From Psychrobacter jeotgali (GTDB lineage: Bacteria; Pseudomonadota; Gammaproteobacteria; Pseudomonadales; Moraxellaceae): 64,000 bases of DNA. The notes beneath the pieces were generated by a model. That model did no database searches. It was not told the origin of the DNA and saw only the letters and a list, made by a program, of their open reading frames with translations. The translations under genes were made by a program, and so were the position numbers. Location of the stretch: contig NZ_CAJHAF010000001.1 in NCBI RefSeq assembly GCF_904846315.1, forward strand, positions 2,294,001-2,358,000. The letters run 5' to 3'. Below, piece by piece: positions 7,559-17,395 of this stretch (the first letter of the stretch is position 1; each line of letters starts with the position of its first letter).

Positions 7559-8881
7559 ATGACTACTAGCGCTATGCCACAGATTAATCCTGAATACGTT
7601 CATTGGTTCCGTAACTCTGCCCCTTACATTAACACGCATCGCGGTAAAACCTTTGTGATTATGTTCGGCGGTGAGGCGGTCAAGCACCCTAACTTCAGTA
7701 CGCTCATCCATGACTTTGCTCTATTACATAGTTTGGGGATTAATCTGGTTTTGGTGCATGGTGCCCGCCCACAGATTGACAAGAACTTAGCCGAAGTCGG
7801 CATAACCTCGCCACTACATCAAGATATTCGGGTTACTCCGCGTGAAGCTATGCCCGCTATTTTGCAAGCAGTAGGCGCTATCCGCTTACAGATCGAAGCT
7901 CAGCTATCAATGGGACTATCCAACTCGCCTATGTATGGCTCACGCATTGATGCGGTTTCGGGTAACTTTGTCACCGCTCGTCCGTATGGGGTGCGTGATG
8001 GGGTTGATTATCAAATGACTGGCGAGGTACGTTCGATAGATACGGATGCCATCAATAATAACTTACTACACCATCATATTGTTATCTTAGGCTCAATGGG
8101 TTATTCGGCCACCGGTGAGGTGTTTAACTTATTGGGCGAGGATGTTGCGCTTAGTGCTGCAGTGGCCCTTGGTGCCGATAAGCTTATCTTCTTAGGTGAA
8201 GAGGCCGATATCAAAGATGGGGCACGTACGCTACGTGAGATGATTCCCAATGAAGTCGATCGTTTCTTACGTGATCGCGATCTAAGTAGTGAGATGAATT
8301 ACTTCTTACACTGCGCTAGCGAAGCCTGCCGAAAAGGCGTACATCGCACTCATATTATCTCTTATGCCAAAGATGGTGCTTTATTAGAGGAGCTATTTAC
8401 TCGTGATGGTTCTGGCACTTTGATTAGCCACGACCCTTATGAAGAGATTCGTCATGCCAATATTGATGATGTGGTCGGACTTATTGAGCTGCTTTCTCCG
8501 CTTGAAGAACAAGGTATCTTGGTCGCCCGTTCACGTGAACGTTTAGAGCAAGAGGTCGATAATTATAGCGTCATCGAGCGTGACGGGATGATTCTAGGCT
8601 GCGCTGCGCTGTATCCTTTAGATGCCGATTCAGCAGAGGTCGCTTGTGTAGCCGTCCATCCTGATTACCGTAATGGTAGCCGCGGGGCCGATTTGCTCGC
8701 CTTTTTAGAGCAACAAGCGCGCAGTCATGGCTTGCATAAGTTATTTGTATTGACTACCCGTACCGCCCATTGGTTCGTTGAGCAAGGCTTTGCCGAGGTT
8801 GATGCTAGCGCCTTACCGGAGCCACGCCGTGAGAAGTATCATAATGGTCGTAACTCTAAGGTTTTCCAAAAAACCCTGTAG
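7559..8881 (+). CDS. argA: Amino-acid N-acetyltransferase (N-acetylglutamate synthase)
   Basis: ArgA transfers acetyl from acetyl-CoA to glutamate, the first step of arginine biosynthesis. The N-terminal amino-acid-kinase fold shows the family signature INTHRGKTFVIMFGGEAV and LVLVHGARPQID; the C-terminal GNAT domain shows CAALYPLD, ACVAVHPDYRNGSRG and the final helix. An upstream TTG (7493) would add 22 hydrophobic residues, but starting at the ATG gives 440 aa, close to E. coli ArgA (443), and aligns with the conserved N-terminus. No clear Shine-Dalgarno precedes either start. Arginine feedback inhibition is expected of this family. Confidence 0.95.
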   Translation: MTTSAMPQINPEYVHWFRNSAPYINTHRGKTFVIMFGGEAVKHPNFSTLIHDFALLHSLGINLVLVHGARPQIDKNLAEVGITSPLHQDIRVTPREAMPAILQAVGAIRLQIEAQLSMGLSNSPMYGSRIDAVSGNFVTARPYGVRDGVDYQMTGEVRSIDTDAINNNLLHHHIVILGSMGYSATGEVFNLLGEDVALSAAVALGADKLIFLGEEADIKDGARTLREMIPNEVDRFLRDRDLSSEMNYFLHCASEACRKGVHRTHIISYAKDGALLEELFTRDGSGTLISHDPYEEIRHANIDDVVGLIELLSPLEEQGILVARSRERLEQEVDNYSVIERDGMILGCAALYPLDADSAEVACVAVHPDYRNGSRGADLLAFLEQQARSHGLHKLFVLTTRTAHWFVEQGFAEVDASALPEPRREKYHNGRNSKVFQKTL

Positions 8882-8954
8882 ACTCTTACCTTATAGATTG
8901 TTATAGCTGAGATTTAGCTTTCGTAAAAATAGATTTTATAAAATATAGACACAA

Positions 8955-8990
8955 AAAACCCCTCATCTGCCATAGCACATGAGGGGTTTT
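8955..8990. terminator. argA terminator
   Basis: 12-bp perfect stem (AAAACCCCTCAT, 8955-8966, with 8979-8990) and a 12-base loop, ending in TTTT. The A-run on its left side lets it work for the convergent FKBP gene too. Confidence 0.85.
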
Positions 8991-9105
8991 CTTTAGCAGC
9001 TATAATATAGCTAAAACACTTCAAAAGCAGCACATTATAAAAACGTGTAAGCTTTATTTAGAATCGATTATACCTGCCCATTTTAGTCTTAGCTTATAAA
9101 ACTAA

Positions 9106-9837
9106 TTATTTTACTTCTAACAATTCAACGGTAAAGATCAAAGTACTGTTAGGCTCGATACCTTCAACACCGACTTCACCATAAGCGATATCCGATGGGA
9201 TATACAGCTCATACTTAGCGCCTTCTTGCATCAACTGTAGACCTTCTGTCCAGCCAGCAATAACTTGATTCAATGGGAACTCGATAGGCTCACCACGCTC
9301 ATAAGAGCTATCAAATATAGTACCATCGATAAGCTTACCTTCGTAGTTAACTACTACGACATCGGTAGCTTTAGGTGATTTACCGGTACCAGGTGTTAGA
9401 ACCTTATATTGCAAACCAGAATCTGTTACTTTTACGCCTTCTTTTTTAGCGTTTTCTGCTAGAAATGCTTCGCCTTCTGCTTTGTTTTCTTCAGCAGCGC
9501 TTTGCATATCGGCTACGAACTTCTCTTCTTGCTCTTTTTGATACGCCATAAGCACTTCTTCCATTTGCTCTTGAGTCAAAGCGGAGTCTTTGCCTTCATA
9601 GCCATCACGGAAACCTTGTTCAAAAGTATCAAGATCTAAGTCCTGTACCGCTTCTTTATTACCTTCAGCCATCATATAACCTAGGCTGTAACCTACTTTT
9701 TCGTTAGCAGAGCTTTGCTCAGTAATAGAAACGCTCTGCGCTGCAGCTTCTTGGTTACCATTATTAGTACTACAGCCAGTTGCCAACAATACGGCACCAG
9801 CTAGTACACTGACAGACAAGGTAGTGATTTTTTTCAT
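9106..9837 (-). CDS. FKBP-type peptidyl-prolyl isomerase lipoprotein (FkpA/Mip-like)
   Basis: The 243-aa protein begins with a lipoprotein signal ending LATGC (Cys22), so it should be anchored in the envelope, facing the periplasm or outside. Residues about 40-130 form the helical FKBP_N dimerisation domain (KVGYSLGYMMAEG start, long Glu/Lys helix). Residues about 140-243 form the catalytic FKBP_C domain with VVVNYEGKLIDGTIFDSS, FPLNQVIAGW and the Y-IPSDIAYGE loop. It catalyses proline isomerisation and chaperones exported proteins, as Mip and FkpA do. The gene is monocistronic and divergent from the next gene. Confidence 0.93.
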   Translation of the reverse strand: MKKITTLSVSVLAGAVLLATGCSTNNGNQEAAAQSVSITEQSSANEKVGYSLGYMMAEGNKEAVQDLDLDTFEQGFRDGYEGKDSALTQEQMEEVLMAYQKEQEEKFVADMQSAAEENKAEGEAFLAENAKKEGVKVTDSGLQYKVLTPGTGKSPKATDVVVVNYEGKLIDGTIFDSSYERGEPIEFPLNQVIAGWTEGLQLMQEGAKYELYIPSDIAYGEVGVEGIEPNSTLIFTVELLEVK

Positions 9838-10247
9838 AAAATACTCTCAAGTAATAAAAATAGGGGCGAGATGTCACTTATTAGCCATGATAACAAATCT
9901 TAGTTTTGGGCACCACGGTCACAACAAATATTAACTTATCTTTGTATAACCTTTGTTAATATCAGTAGTAAGAATAACAAGTTATCACACAACTCTATTA
10001 TGTAGTTAATGTTTTCGCCTTTAACCTTATCATTATATCAGCTAAGCTGAATCAGTTAGGCAGGTAAGTAATACAACGTAATTTATTATCACAAAATGTT
10101 AAATAGTAGCAAGGAAGCTAAAGAAACCTTATTCTACTATTATTAATAAAAAGGCTTAATCAAAAATATTTTTATATCATGTGTGGCTAGTTTAATAAGA
10201 GCATTTGCTCGGATAGCTCTTGCATATGGTAATTAAAGGAGGACAAG
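9838..10247. other. Divergent intergenic region
   Basis: 410 AT-rich bases between divergent genes. It must contain two promoters; apart from the strong AAAGGAGG ribosome-binding site at its right end I see no decisive motif, repeat or RNA. Confidence 0.4.
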
Positions 10248-11963
10248 ATGAACCCAACATTTACATCTTTTAATGGTTATCTTGGTGGGCCGATTGGCTC
10301 CATCATTGGTGCCATATTGATTTTCATTATTGGTTGGTTAGTAGCCCTTGGTATTGCTGCGCTAGTTCGCGGCGTGCTGGCAAAAGTAAATGTTAATCAG
10401 CGTATGAATACCTCAACAGGTAAAACCTACGACATAGAAGGTATTGTCTCTAAAATTGTTTTTTGGTTTATCTTTATCATCGCTATTTCAATGGCGCTTG
10501 ATCAGCTTAATCTAAACTCGATTTCAACGCCCTTTGCCAATATGGTTGGTCAAGTATTATCATTCATTCCAAATCTCATTGCCGCTATTGCAGTGGGTGT
10601 TCTTGGTTGGGTTATTGCTACTGTGGCCCGTACTGCCATCAATACCGCCCTATCCAAAACTACCATGGATGAGCGTTTAAGCGCCCATGCTGGCGTAAAG
10701 CCCATGAGCAATACTATTGCTGATATGGTTTATTGGTTTATCCTTCTTATTGTACTTACTATGGTATTAGGTCAGTTAGAGCTTGATGGTTTATTTGCAC
10801 CATTGACTAATATGGTTGATAAAATATTCAGCTTTATTCCAAACATCCTTATCGCTGGGGTGGTATTTGTAGTAGGTTATATCATTGCCAAGGTGGTCCG
10901 CGGCATCGTAACCAACTTAGTTTCAACCTTTAATGTGCAAGAGCTGGCTACAAGAGCAGGTATTAGCGAACAAAACAGCTTACCTAATATTGCAGGTTCT
11001 CTAGCATTTTTAGTAGTCATTATTCCAACCACTATTGCCGCTTTAAATGCGCTAAAAATTGAAGTTATTGCGCGTCCTGCGACCAATATGCTCAATAAGA
11101 TAATGGAAGCATTGCCGAATATCTTTATGGCAGTAGCAATCCTAGTAGTGACTTATTACGTCGTACGTATGGTTGCTAACATTATCAAGGGCCTAATCGA
11201 AAATACTGAAATTAATCAATTACCTGCTAAAGTTGGTCTACAAGAGACTATGGGTGATAAAAAGATTTCTGACTTAGTCGGTTATGCCATCATCTTCTTT
11301 GCGATGTTATTTGCCTCTATTGCCGCCGCTGATCTGCTTGGTTTCGAGCCTATTTCAGCCATCATTACTATGTTTATTGGTTTTGGTGCTAACATTATTC
11401 TTGGCGCAGTTATCCTATTCATCGGTTTTTGGCTTGCCAATATCGTGGCTGGGGTGGTTGAGCGCTCTGAACAAGGTTCAAAATTCTTAGCCAATATCGT
11501 ACGTGTCCTAATCATGGGCTTAGTACTGGCTATGGGTCTAAAAGCGATGGGTATTGCTGACTCTATCGTTAACTTAGCATTTGGTCTAACCCTAGGTGCG
11601 GTTGCTGTAGCTTTCGCCCTGTCATTTGGTTTGGGCGGCAAAGAAGCTGCTGCTCGTGTTCTTCGTAGAATGCAAGATAAGATAGATGAAGAGCGTAATG
11701 AAGCAAAAGCAAAGTCTACTGTTAAACCTAAGATGACTACTCAAGAAAAAGTAGCCGATGCTGTACGAGAATCAACTCCTAGTGCTGCTACCAAGACTAC
11801 TCCTAGTGTGGTTAGTAATGATTTAAGCACGGATACTGTCGATACCAGTAAGCTAAGTAGCGACCATGTTGATATCACTCATGTCGATACCGATGGCAAT
11901 AACACTGATACCTCTTCTGACCTATCCTCTCCTAATAACTTGGATAGTGATGAGAATAAGTAA
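10248..11963 (+). CDS. Mechanosensitive-channel-like protein with repeated conserved TM helices
   Basis: A 571-aa integral membrane protein built from at least five similar units, each pairing a glycine-rich hydrophobic helix with an amphipathic loop (for example FIPNLIAAIAVGVLGWVIA, FIPNILIAGVVFVVGYIIA, LPNIFMAVAILVVTYYVV). This is the TM_helix (PF05552) arrangement found in small-conductance mechanosensitive-channel relatives. The end of the membrane part (FGLTLGAVAVAFALSFGLGGKEAA) resembles the MscS pore helix. The C-terminal 120 residues are polar, Thr/Ser/Asp-rich and cytoplasmic. AAAGGAGG lies before the ATG. It is followed by its own terminator, so it is a single-gene unit. Channel activity is inferred from family. 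Confidence 0.85.
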   Translation: MNPTFTSFNGYLGGPIGSIIGAILIFIIGWLVALGIAALVRGVLAKVNVNQRMNTSTGKTYDIEGIVSKIVFWFIFIIAISMALDQLNLNSISTPFANMVGQVLSFIPNLIAAIAVGVLGWVIATVARTAINTALSKTTMDERLSAHAGVKPMSNTIADMVYWFILLIVLTMVLGQLELDGLFAPLTNMVDKIFSFIPNILIAGVVFVVGYIIAKVVRGIVTNLVSTFNVQELATRAGISEQNSLPNIAGSLAFLVVIIPTTIAALNALKIEVIARPATNMLNKIMEALPNIFMAVAILVVTYYVVRMVANIIKGLIENTEINQLPAKVGLQETMGDKKISDLVGYAIIFFAMLFASIAAADLLGFEPISAIITMFIGFGANIILGAVILFIGFWLANIVAGVVERSEQGSKFLANIVRVLIMGLVLAMGLKAMGIADSIVNLAFGLTLGAVAVAFALSFGLGGKEAAARVLRRMQDKIDEERNEAKAKSTVKPKMTTQEKVADAVRESTPSAATKTTPSVVSNDLSTDTVDTSKLSSDHVDITHVDTDGNNTDTSSDLSSPNNLDSDENK

Positions 11964-11984
11964 GTAGTATTTTAGTTTGCTAAT

Positions 11985-12012
11985 AAAAAAGACAGCTTAG
12001 GCTGTCTTTTTT
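11985..12012. terminator. Bidirectional terminator
   Basis: 12-bp stem AAAAAAGACAGC (11985-11996) and complement (12001-12012), loop TTAG, followed by T residues. It separates the convergent channel gene and the 493-aa hypothetical gene. Confidence 0.9.
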
Positions 12013-12051
12013 TATGACTGATTTTTTATATTGGATGTCTTATGTTATCAA

Positions 12052-13533
12052 CTAAGACTTTTTACGAGCAGGTATATTAATATTTAGTTTTATTTCCGGT
12101 AGCTTATCTTTACTCGACTTTTGACTCCCAGTAGAAGCTTGGGCCTGCTGCTGACTCATACGTTGCAACTGCTTGGTGAGTCGCCGCTCTTTTGGGGTCA
12201 TGGCAGTAACCGGTTCAATCCAAGTATCGATATCGATATAAGTCTCGCCCTGCTCTGCAATAAAGTCTATCCCTAGTACAATGACATGGTGCAACTCTGC
12301 TAATGGCAACCGAGTAGCAACATCTTGAGCGATTTTTGCAAAATTAGGTTTAATAAGCGCCCTATTATGCTTGGCATCTGCAGACTTTCCATAAAATATT
12401 AATAGATAGTGTCGCCCGAGACTCTCATAAGAATGCTGATGTATGACGTAGCCACTCTCTATCATGGCAGGCGTTTGTTTGGGATGGTTATACAAAGTTC
12501 TTATCAATTCATGACGCGAGAATAAGGACTCATTCAATAGTTGTTGCAGTCCTAGTGGATAGCTTGAGATATTGACTTCTGCCTTATTTATCGGCTGTTG
12601 AGGTGCCCACTTATTCATTTGCTCACTCAGCTCAGACCATAACACCGCTGCTTGCTGCATATGCTGGAGATACAGCTGTGCGGTAGCGTTTCTACTTTTT
12701 TGGGCAAGGCTCATCGTTACTAGGGCGGCATTAGGCTTGTCTTGCAAGCCCGCTTTAATCAGCGCATTATCAGTCTCGATAGCGCGAGTAAACAACATAG
12801 CGCTGTTCATAAACTCTGCAAGTAGCGCTTGCTCAGAATCAAAACTAGGTGTATCGCTAACCATGGATTTTTGCAATTGCTGGCGGTGATAATCCAAAAA
12901 TCGCCAAAGGTCATTCGGGGTTTGGGTAGTGGTTAGTATGTTTTGCCAATCTTGGGCGCTAAATACTTGTAGCAGCGGCGTCTCATTATTAATATCCCAT
13001 GCTAGTTCCTTCGTAAAGTAACTAGCGCCAAAGCTATGCGCTATCGATGTCATAGGCGGTTTAGCAATATAACTATCCTTATCGCTTTGAGCACCAAAAC
13101 TGTTATTATTAACTGCGTTTTTATTCATAAGCTGTATATCAACTATCAGCACATTGGCAGTATTCGTACTACTACCCACCCCTTGTAGAGACAGCTGTTT
13201 ATGCCAAGTTAGTGCAGATTTGATAGCAGCGATACGTGATTCTTCGAGATCAACATCATTAGTATTAATAGGCAAATATACCGTTAGCTCCAGCAGTCGC
13301 AGTTCTCCTAAGGGCAATAAGTACCAATACTGCTGGGCGCTATACGAGAGCTTGGGCAAAAATGATACTGGCAAATCAATCTCTAACCCATCTGCTTGTA
13401 GATAATAGGTAAGCTCTTTATGAGTAGCAGTAATATTAGATGGCGTAACATTAGAACGAGGCACAATAAAAATCTCTGTTTTGGCTAAATATGAGGTTAA
13501 ATCAAATGATTTATAATCAGATCTGTCGAACAT
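12052..13533 (-). CDS. Hypothetical protein (493 aa), unrecognised
   Basis: No family is recognised. There is no signal peptide or membrane segment, so it is probably cytoplasmic. The N-terminal 200 residues look like mixed alpha/beta sequence with a proline/leucine pattern (YWYLLPLGELRLLELTVYLP). The middle (about 230-340) is helical and rich in Gln/Ala. A third block (about 345-450) contains HQHSYESLGRHYLLIFYGK and IVLGIDFIAEQGETYIDIDTW. The last 45 residues are Lys/Gln/Ser-rich and basic (end ARKKS). It is a single gene bounded by a terminator. Atypical composition is not evident, so it is probably a lineage-specific core gene. Confidence 0.7.
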   Translation of the reverse strand: MFDRSDYKSFDLTSYLAKTEIFIVPRSNVTPSNITATHKELTYYLQADGLEIDLPVSFLPKLSYSAQQYWYLLPLGELRLLELTVYLPINTNDVDLEESRIAAIKSALTWHKQLSLQGVGSSTNTANVLIVDIQLMNKNAVNNNSFGAQSDKDSYIAKPPMTSIAHSFGASYFTKELAWDINNETPLLQVFSAQDWQNILTTTQTPNDLWRFLDYHRQQLQKSMVSDTPSFDSEQALLAEFMNSAMLFTRAIETDNALIKAGLQDKPNAALVTMSLAQKSRNATAQLYLQHMQQAAVLWSELSEQMNKWAPQQPINKAEVNISSYPLGLQQLLNESLFSRHELIRTLYNHPKQTPAMIESGYVIHQHSYESLGRHYLLIFYGKSADAKHNRALIKPNFAKIAQDVATRLPLAELHHVIVLGIDFIAEQGETYIDIDTWIEPVTAMTPKERRLTKQLQRMSQQQAQASTGSQKSSKDKLPEIKLNINIPARKKS

Positions 13534-13754
13534 TTAAGTACTAATATAACGCTCTACAACACCGAAAAAACAAAAGAGTATTACACATAATTGCTTAGCT
13601 GTCGCTTTCAGGGCTTTGACTTGCTATGATAAAACAAAGAGACAGTAGCATAGCTTATACTTTATAAATTAAAACGCTCATAGCCTTATTCGAAGCTATG
13701 CTGATTGGACTTCGCCCTATATTTATAACCTTATGATAGCAAGGATTGAAAATC

Positions 13755-14435
13755 ATGAAACGTTTTAATGATAAAGCCGTAATTATCACAGGTGCAGATT
13801 CAGACATTGGTCGCAGCACTGCACTTAGATTCGCCAAAGAAGGCGCCAATTGTATATTAGTCGGTATGAACCATGACATTTTAGAATATATTTATGCAGA
13901 CCTTCCGCAAGACAATACCTGGATTAATACGGGCAACCATCTTACTGTCACTTGTGATGTTAATGATCCTGCCCAAATTGCCGGCTTGATAGAGCATGTG
14001 CTTGAAAAATATCAACGTATTGATGTGATGGTAAATATAGATACTGAAATTGGCATTCATCAGTCCGTAGTCCCTGAGCTGGTAAAAACCAAAGGCAACA
14101 TTGTCAATGTTACCACCCTAACCGACATTCCTAGCGGATGGGACATTGATGCTTATAGAGCTGAGAAAAATAATTTTACTAACGTAATAAGAAAGCTGGC
14201 ATTAGAAAATGCAGCAAAAGGCGTACGTATTAATGCCGTAGCAGCGGGTTTAGTCACTACCGATAATAGTCCAAACCCCTTTTCGATTCACTGTCCCTTG
14301 GGGAAAACAGCAACACCTGCTGATGTTACAGCCGCTATTATGTTTTTGGCAAGTGATGATGCGCTAATGGTTACTGGTGTCAACCTTCCTGTGGATGGCG
14401 GTATTAGCGCTACTAGTGGCGAGCCAGATATTTAA
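13755..14435 (+). CDS. Degenerate short-chain dehydrogenase/reductase-like protein
   Basis: A 226-aa Rossmann protein related to SDRs but altered in most core motifs. The cofactor glycine motif reads TGADSDIG (12-19), with Asp in place of the middle Gly. The NNAG motif is replaced by VNID (93-96). The catalytic Ser position, 13 residues before Tyr134, is Thr121. Tyr134 and Lys138 of YxxxK are kept. About 20-28 residues normally found between NNAG and the catalytic Ser, including the helix with the structural Asn, are missing. The C-terminal DGG end is intact. AAGGA lies 9 bases before this ATG; an upstream TTG (13746) is less likely. It may bind a nucleotide without dehydrogenase activity. 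Confidence 0.8.
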   Translation: MKRFNDKAVIITGADSDIGRSTALRFAKEGANCILVGMNHDILEYIYADLPQDNTWINTGNHLTVTCDVNDPAQIAGLIEHVLEKYQRIDVMVNIDTEIGIHQSVVPELVKTKGNIVNVTTLTDIPSGWDIDAYRAEKNNFTNVIRKLALENAAKGVRINAVAAGLVTTDNSPNPFSIHCPLGKTATPADVTAAIMFLASDDALMVTGVNLPVDGGISATSGEPDI

Positions 14436-14471
14436 AGTTTAGTAGAGCTCTAAGCTAAATAAAAAAAGTCC

Positions 14472-14521
14472 CTCGATAACGTTGCTAGCACTAAACTTAA
14501 TAGTGCTACAATCGTATCGAG
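14472..14521 (-). terminator. Long double-stem terminator of the acyltransferase gene
   Basis: Outer stem CTCGATA (14472-14478) with TATCGAG (14515-14521), and inner perfect stem TAGCACTA (14486-14493) with 14501-14508. On the minus strand it is followed a few bases later by seven T, as expected for an intrinsic terminator of the leftward gene. It also lies just after the convergent SDR-like gene. Confidence 0.7.
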
Positions 14522-14551
14522 AGAGCTTTAATAAATAGCATTAGAAATTCT

Positions 14552-15256
14552 TTAGTCTTTCAAATTATTAACGTCTTTTAATGGCTGTGACATTCGTTCA
14601 GGATGTCTCGGCACCACCCCACGATACTGAGTATAAATTGCTGCTAAATCAGCTTTGATATCTCCAGTAGGGTGTACCAATGATAAAAAGCGCACTTCTC
14701 TAGTTTTATAATCCAAGGCTACTGGCAGTATAGGCACGTTCGCCCCCACTGCTAAATAGTAAAAGCCGGTTTTCCATTCTTTAGTATATTGACGCGTACC
14801 TTCTGGTGCCAAACCCAAAAATAGCGCCTCTCCACTCTTAAACCTATCGATACTAGCTTGCAGCACTGAACCCTTATTACCACGATCGATAGGAATAACA
14901 CCCATCCAGCGTAGCAACTGGGCAAGTACGGGTACCTTAAACAAGGTATGTTTGCCCAGAATACTAATTTTTAAATCTAAAGCAAACAAACTTGGAAGCG
15001 CATAAACGCCATCAATATTTGAAGTATGAGGAAGGGCTAACACTACCGCTTGCGAGAGATTAGGGATTTCTCCAACGGTACGCCAGCCAGCCAGCTTGAC
15101 CAGCACAGATGATATAAAAGGAGTGATTACTCCGCCGCGTCTAGGTACTAAGCTGCCTATGTTTTTTCTGCTCAATTTAGGCAGTTTTGGCTCTGTTTTG
15201 GCTAGCTTCGATTTAGACGACTGGGATTTTGCTGAAGTGGGGAATTTTGAAGTCAT
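14552..15256 (-). CDS. PlsC-like 1-acylglycerol-3-phosphate acyltransferase family protein
   Basis: The acyltransferase signature is clear: HTSNID gives the H-x4-D catalytic pair (His77, Asp82 from this start), and APEGTRQYTKEWKTG gives the substrate-binding PEGTR block (151-155), followed by VPILPVALDYK. These enzymes transfer an acyl chain to a lysophospholipid or related acceptor at the membrane. The N-terminal 40 residues are Lys/Ser-rich and variable. Possible starts are TTG at 15310, ATG at 15289 and ATG at 15256; none has a good Shine-Dalgarno, so the start is uncertain. The acceptor is not deducible. Confidence 0.85.
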   Translation of the reverse strand: MTSKFPTSAKSQSSKSKLAKTEPKLPKLSRKNIGSLVPRRGGVITPFISSVLVKLAGWRTVGEIPNLSQAVVLALPHTSNIDGVYALPSLFALDLKISILGKHTLFKVPVLAQLLRWMGVIPIDRGNKGSVLQASIDRFKSGEALFLGLAPEGTRQYTKEWKTGFYYLAVGANVPILPVALDYKTREVRFLSLVHPTGDIKADLAAIYTQYRGVVPRHPERMSQPLKDVNNLKD

Positions 15257-15387
15257 GACCGCACCATTAACAATAGATGAGGCTATCATAGCATTATCTA
15301 TTGTTAACAAGCTGGGTTTTCTAAATTTTATTAACGATTAATACCTTTAAACCTTAGCTACTTGCTATCAAGTTTAACCCTATAATT

Positions 15388-17277
15388 TTACAGAGCAATA
15401 TCTGCTAAATTCCCTTTATCCTCCAGCCATGATTTGCGATCAGCAGAGCGTTTTTTAGCCAGTAACATGTCCATGATATTATTGGTTAACACCATATCGT
15501 CCATGTCTAGCTGAACCAAGCGGCGGGTATCACGATTCATAGTGGTCTCACGTAACTGTTCAGCACTCATCTCCCCTAGCCCTTTAAAGCGGGTAATTTG
15601 AGCTTTTTTATTACCGGGTACATTGGATAATATATGCTGAAGCTCGGGCTCATCTAAAGCATAGTGCACCTCTTTACCCACATCTACTCGGTATAAAGGA
15701 GGCATAGCCACGAACAAATGGCCCGCTTCAACCAAAGCTGGGAAATGTTTGACAAATAAGGCACAGATTAGGGTCGCAATATGCAAACCATCAGAGTCCG
15801 CATCGGCCAAAATACATATTTTATCGTAGCGTAATTCAGATAAATCATTTGATGCCGGATCGACCCCGATAGCGATGGCAATATCGTGAATCTCTTGGCT
15901 AGATAACACCGTATCAGACGAGACTTCCCAAGTATTCAGAATTTTCCCTCTTAACGGTAATATCGCTTGATAATGGCGATCACGAGCTTGTTTAGCACTA
16001 CCGCCCGCCGAGTCTCCTTCTACCAAAAACAGCTCGGCGCCATCACGTAGATCACCACGGCAATCCGCTAGCTTGCCGGGCAATGCCGGGCCTTGGGTTA
16101 TCTTTTTACGCGCGACTTTTTTGGCAGACTTTAGACGCCGTCCGGCTTTATTAATAGCCAGCTCTGCAATCTGAGCACCGAGCTCTGCGTGTTGATTAAG
16201 CCACAAGCTAAAGGCATCTTTAGCCAGTGTTTGTACGGCTCCAGCAGCTTCACGACTAGATAAACGCTCTTTGGTTTGTCCTGAGAACTGTGGCTCTGAA
16301 AACCTAAGCGATAAGATATAATTAATCCCGTCCCATACGTCCTCTGCTGTAAGCTTTACATTACGCGGCAGCAAATTATGGATATCACAAAACTCACGTA
16401 ATGCCTCGAGTATACCCGTACGCAGTCCGTTGACATGCGTCCCCCCTTGCGCGGTGGGAATCAAGTTAACGTAACTTTCTTGAATGGGCGTACCGCCCTC
16501 AGGTAACCAAGAAAGTGCCACCGTCATACCCGCTCTATCACCATCTTTAGCTTCATAATGATAATAAAATGGATCAGGCGGCAAGGTCTCAAGCCCTTGT
16601 AGTTGCTCATTGAGATATTCGATAACCCCATCGGTGAATTGCCAAACTACCTTCTCATCATTGATCTCATCAATAAATTCAATAGTCAAACCCGCTGCTA
16701 ATACCGCTTTCGCTTTTAGATTATGCTTAAGTTGTTTGATATTAAATTTGGGCGTATCAAAAAAGCTGCTATCTGCCCAAAACTGCACTTTAGTCCCACG
16801 TTTGCGCTTGTTTGAGCTGACGCTTTCAGTCAGCGCCGTGACTGGCGCCCCGTTTTCAAATGCCATCTCGAACTGAGTACTATCACGCCATACAGTAACT
16901 TCGATGCGGGTCGACAAGGCATTGACGACTGAAATACCCACTCCATGCAAGCCGCCTGAAACTTGATAATTACTGGTAGAGAATTTACCGCCTGCATGCA
17001 AGCGCGTTAATATAATCTCAATGCCCGATTGATTAAATTCCGGATGAATATCTGTTGGCATCCCGCGGCCATCATCTTCTACCGAAAGTGAACCATCCCC
17101 GTGCAGCTTTACTTTGATAATTTTGGCATAGCCAGCTAGTGCTTCATCCACCGCATTATCGATAACTTCCTGCGCCAAATGATTGGGACGAGTAGTATCG
17201 GTATACATACCTGGGCGGCGGCGTACCGGCTCCAGCCCTTCTAAAACTTCTAACGATTGCGCATTATATTGACTCAC
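15388..17277 (-). CDS. parE: DNA topoisomerase IV subunit B
   Basis: ParE is the ATPase subunit of topoisomerase IV, which decatenates daughter chromosomes with ParC. The GHKL ATPase motifs are present: EVIDNAVDEALAG (from 37), EDDGRGMP (67-73) and GGLHGVGISVVNALS. The TOPRIM domain shows EGDSAGG and LADADSDGLHI, and a GLGEMSAEQL segment follows. At 629 aa it has the length of E. coli ParE (630) rather than GyrB (about 800), which supports parE over gyrB. No parC is adjacent. The gene stands alone on the minus strand between the acyltransferase and a yqiA-like gene. parE next to yqiA is an order also known from enterobacteria. Confidence 0.96.
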   Translation of the reverse strand: MSQYNAQSLEVLEGLEPVRRRPGMYTDTTRPNHLAQEVIDNAVDEALAGYAKIIKVKLHGDGSLSVEDDGRGMPTDIHPEFNQSGIEIILTRLHAGGKFSTSNYQVSGGLHGVGISVVNALSTRIEVTVWRDSTQFEMAFENGAPVTALTESVSSNKRKRGTKVQFWADSSFFDTPKFNIKQLKHNLKAKAVLAAGLTIEFIDEINDEKVVWQFTDGVIEYLNEQLQGLETLPPDPFYYHYEAKDGDRAGMTVALSWLPEGGTPIQESYVNLIPTAQGGTHVNGLRTGILEALREFCDIHNLLPRNVKLTAEDVWDGINYILSLRFSEPQFSGQTKERLSSREAAGAVQTLAKDAFSLWLNQHAELGAQIAELAINKAGRRLKSAKKVARKKITQGPALPGKLADCRGDLRDGAELFLVEGDSAGGSAKQARDRHYQAILPLRGKILNTWEVSSDTVLSSQEIHDIAIAIGVDPASNDLSELRYDKICILADADSDGLHIATLICALFVKHFPALVEAGHLFVAMPPLYRVDVGKEVHYALDEPELQHILSNVPGNKKAQITRFKGLGEMSAEQLRETTMNRDTRRLVQLDMDDMVLTNNIMDMLLAKKRSADRKSWLEDKGNLADIAL

Positions 17278-17395
17278 AAATGCTTTCCTTAATATTCACA
17301 AACTTATAATTCTATTAGCCTATTATAACTAAAAATGATCATCCTAACGGCAACTGGCAATAATATACGTCATATAATGTCGCTTATTCAAACAT

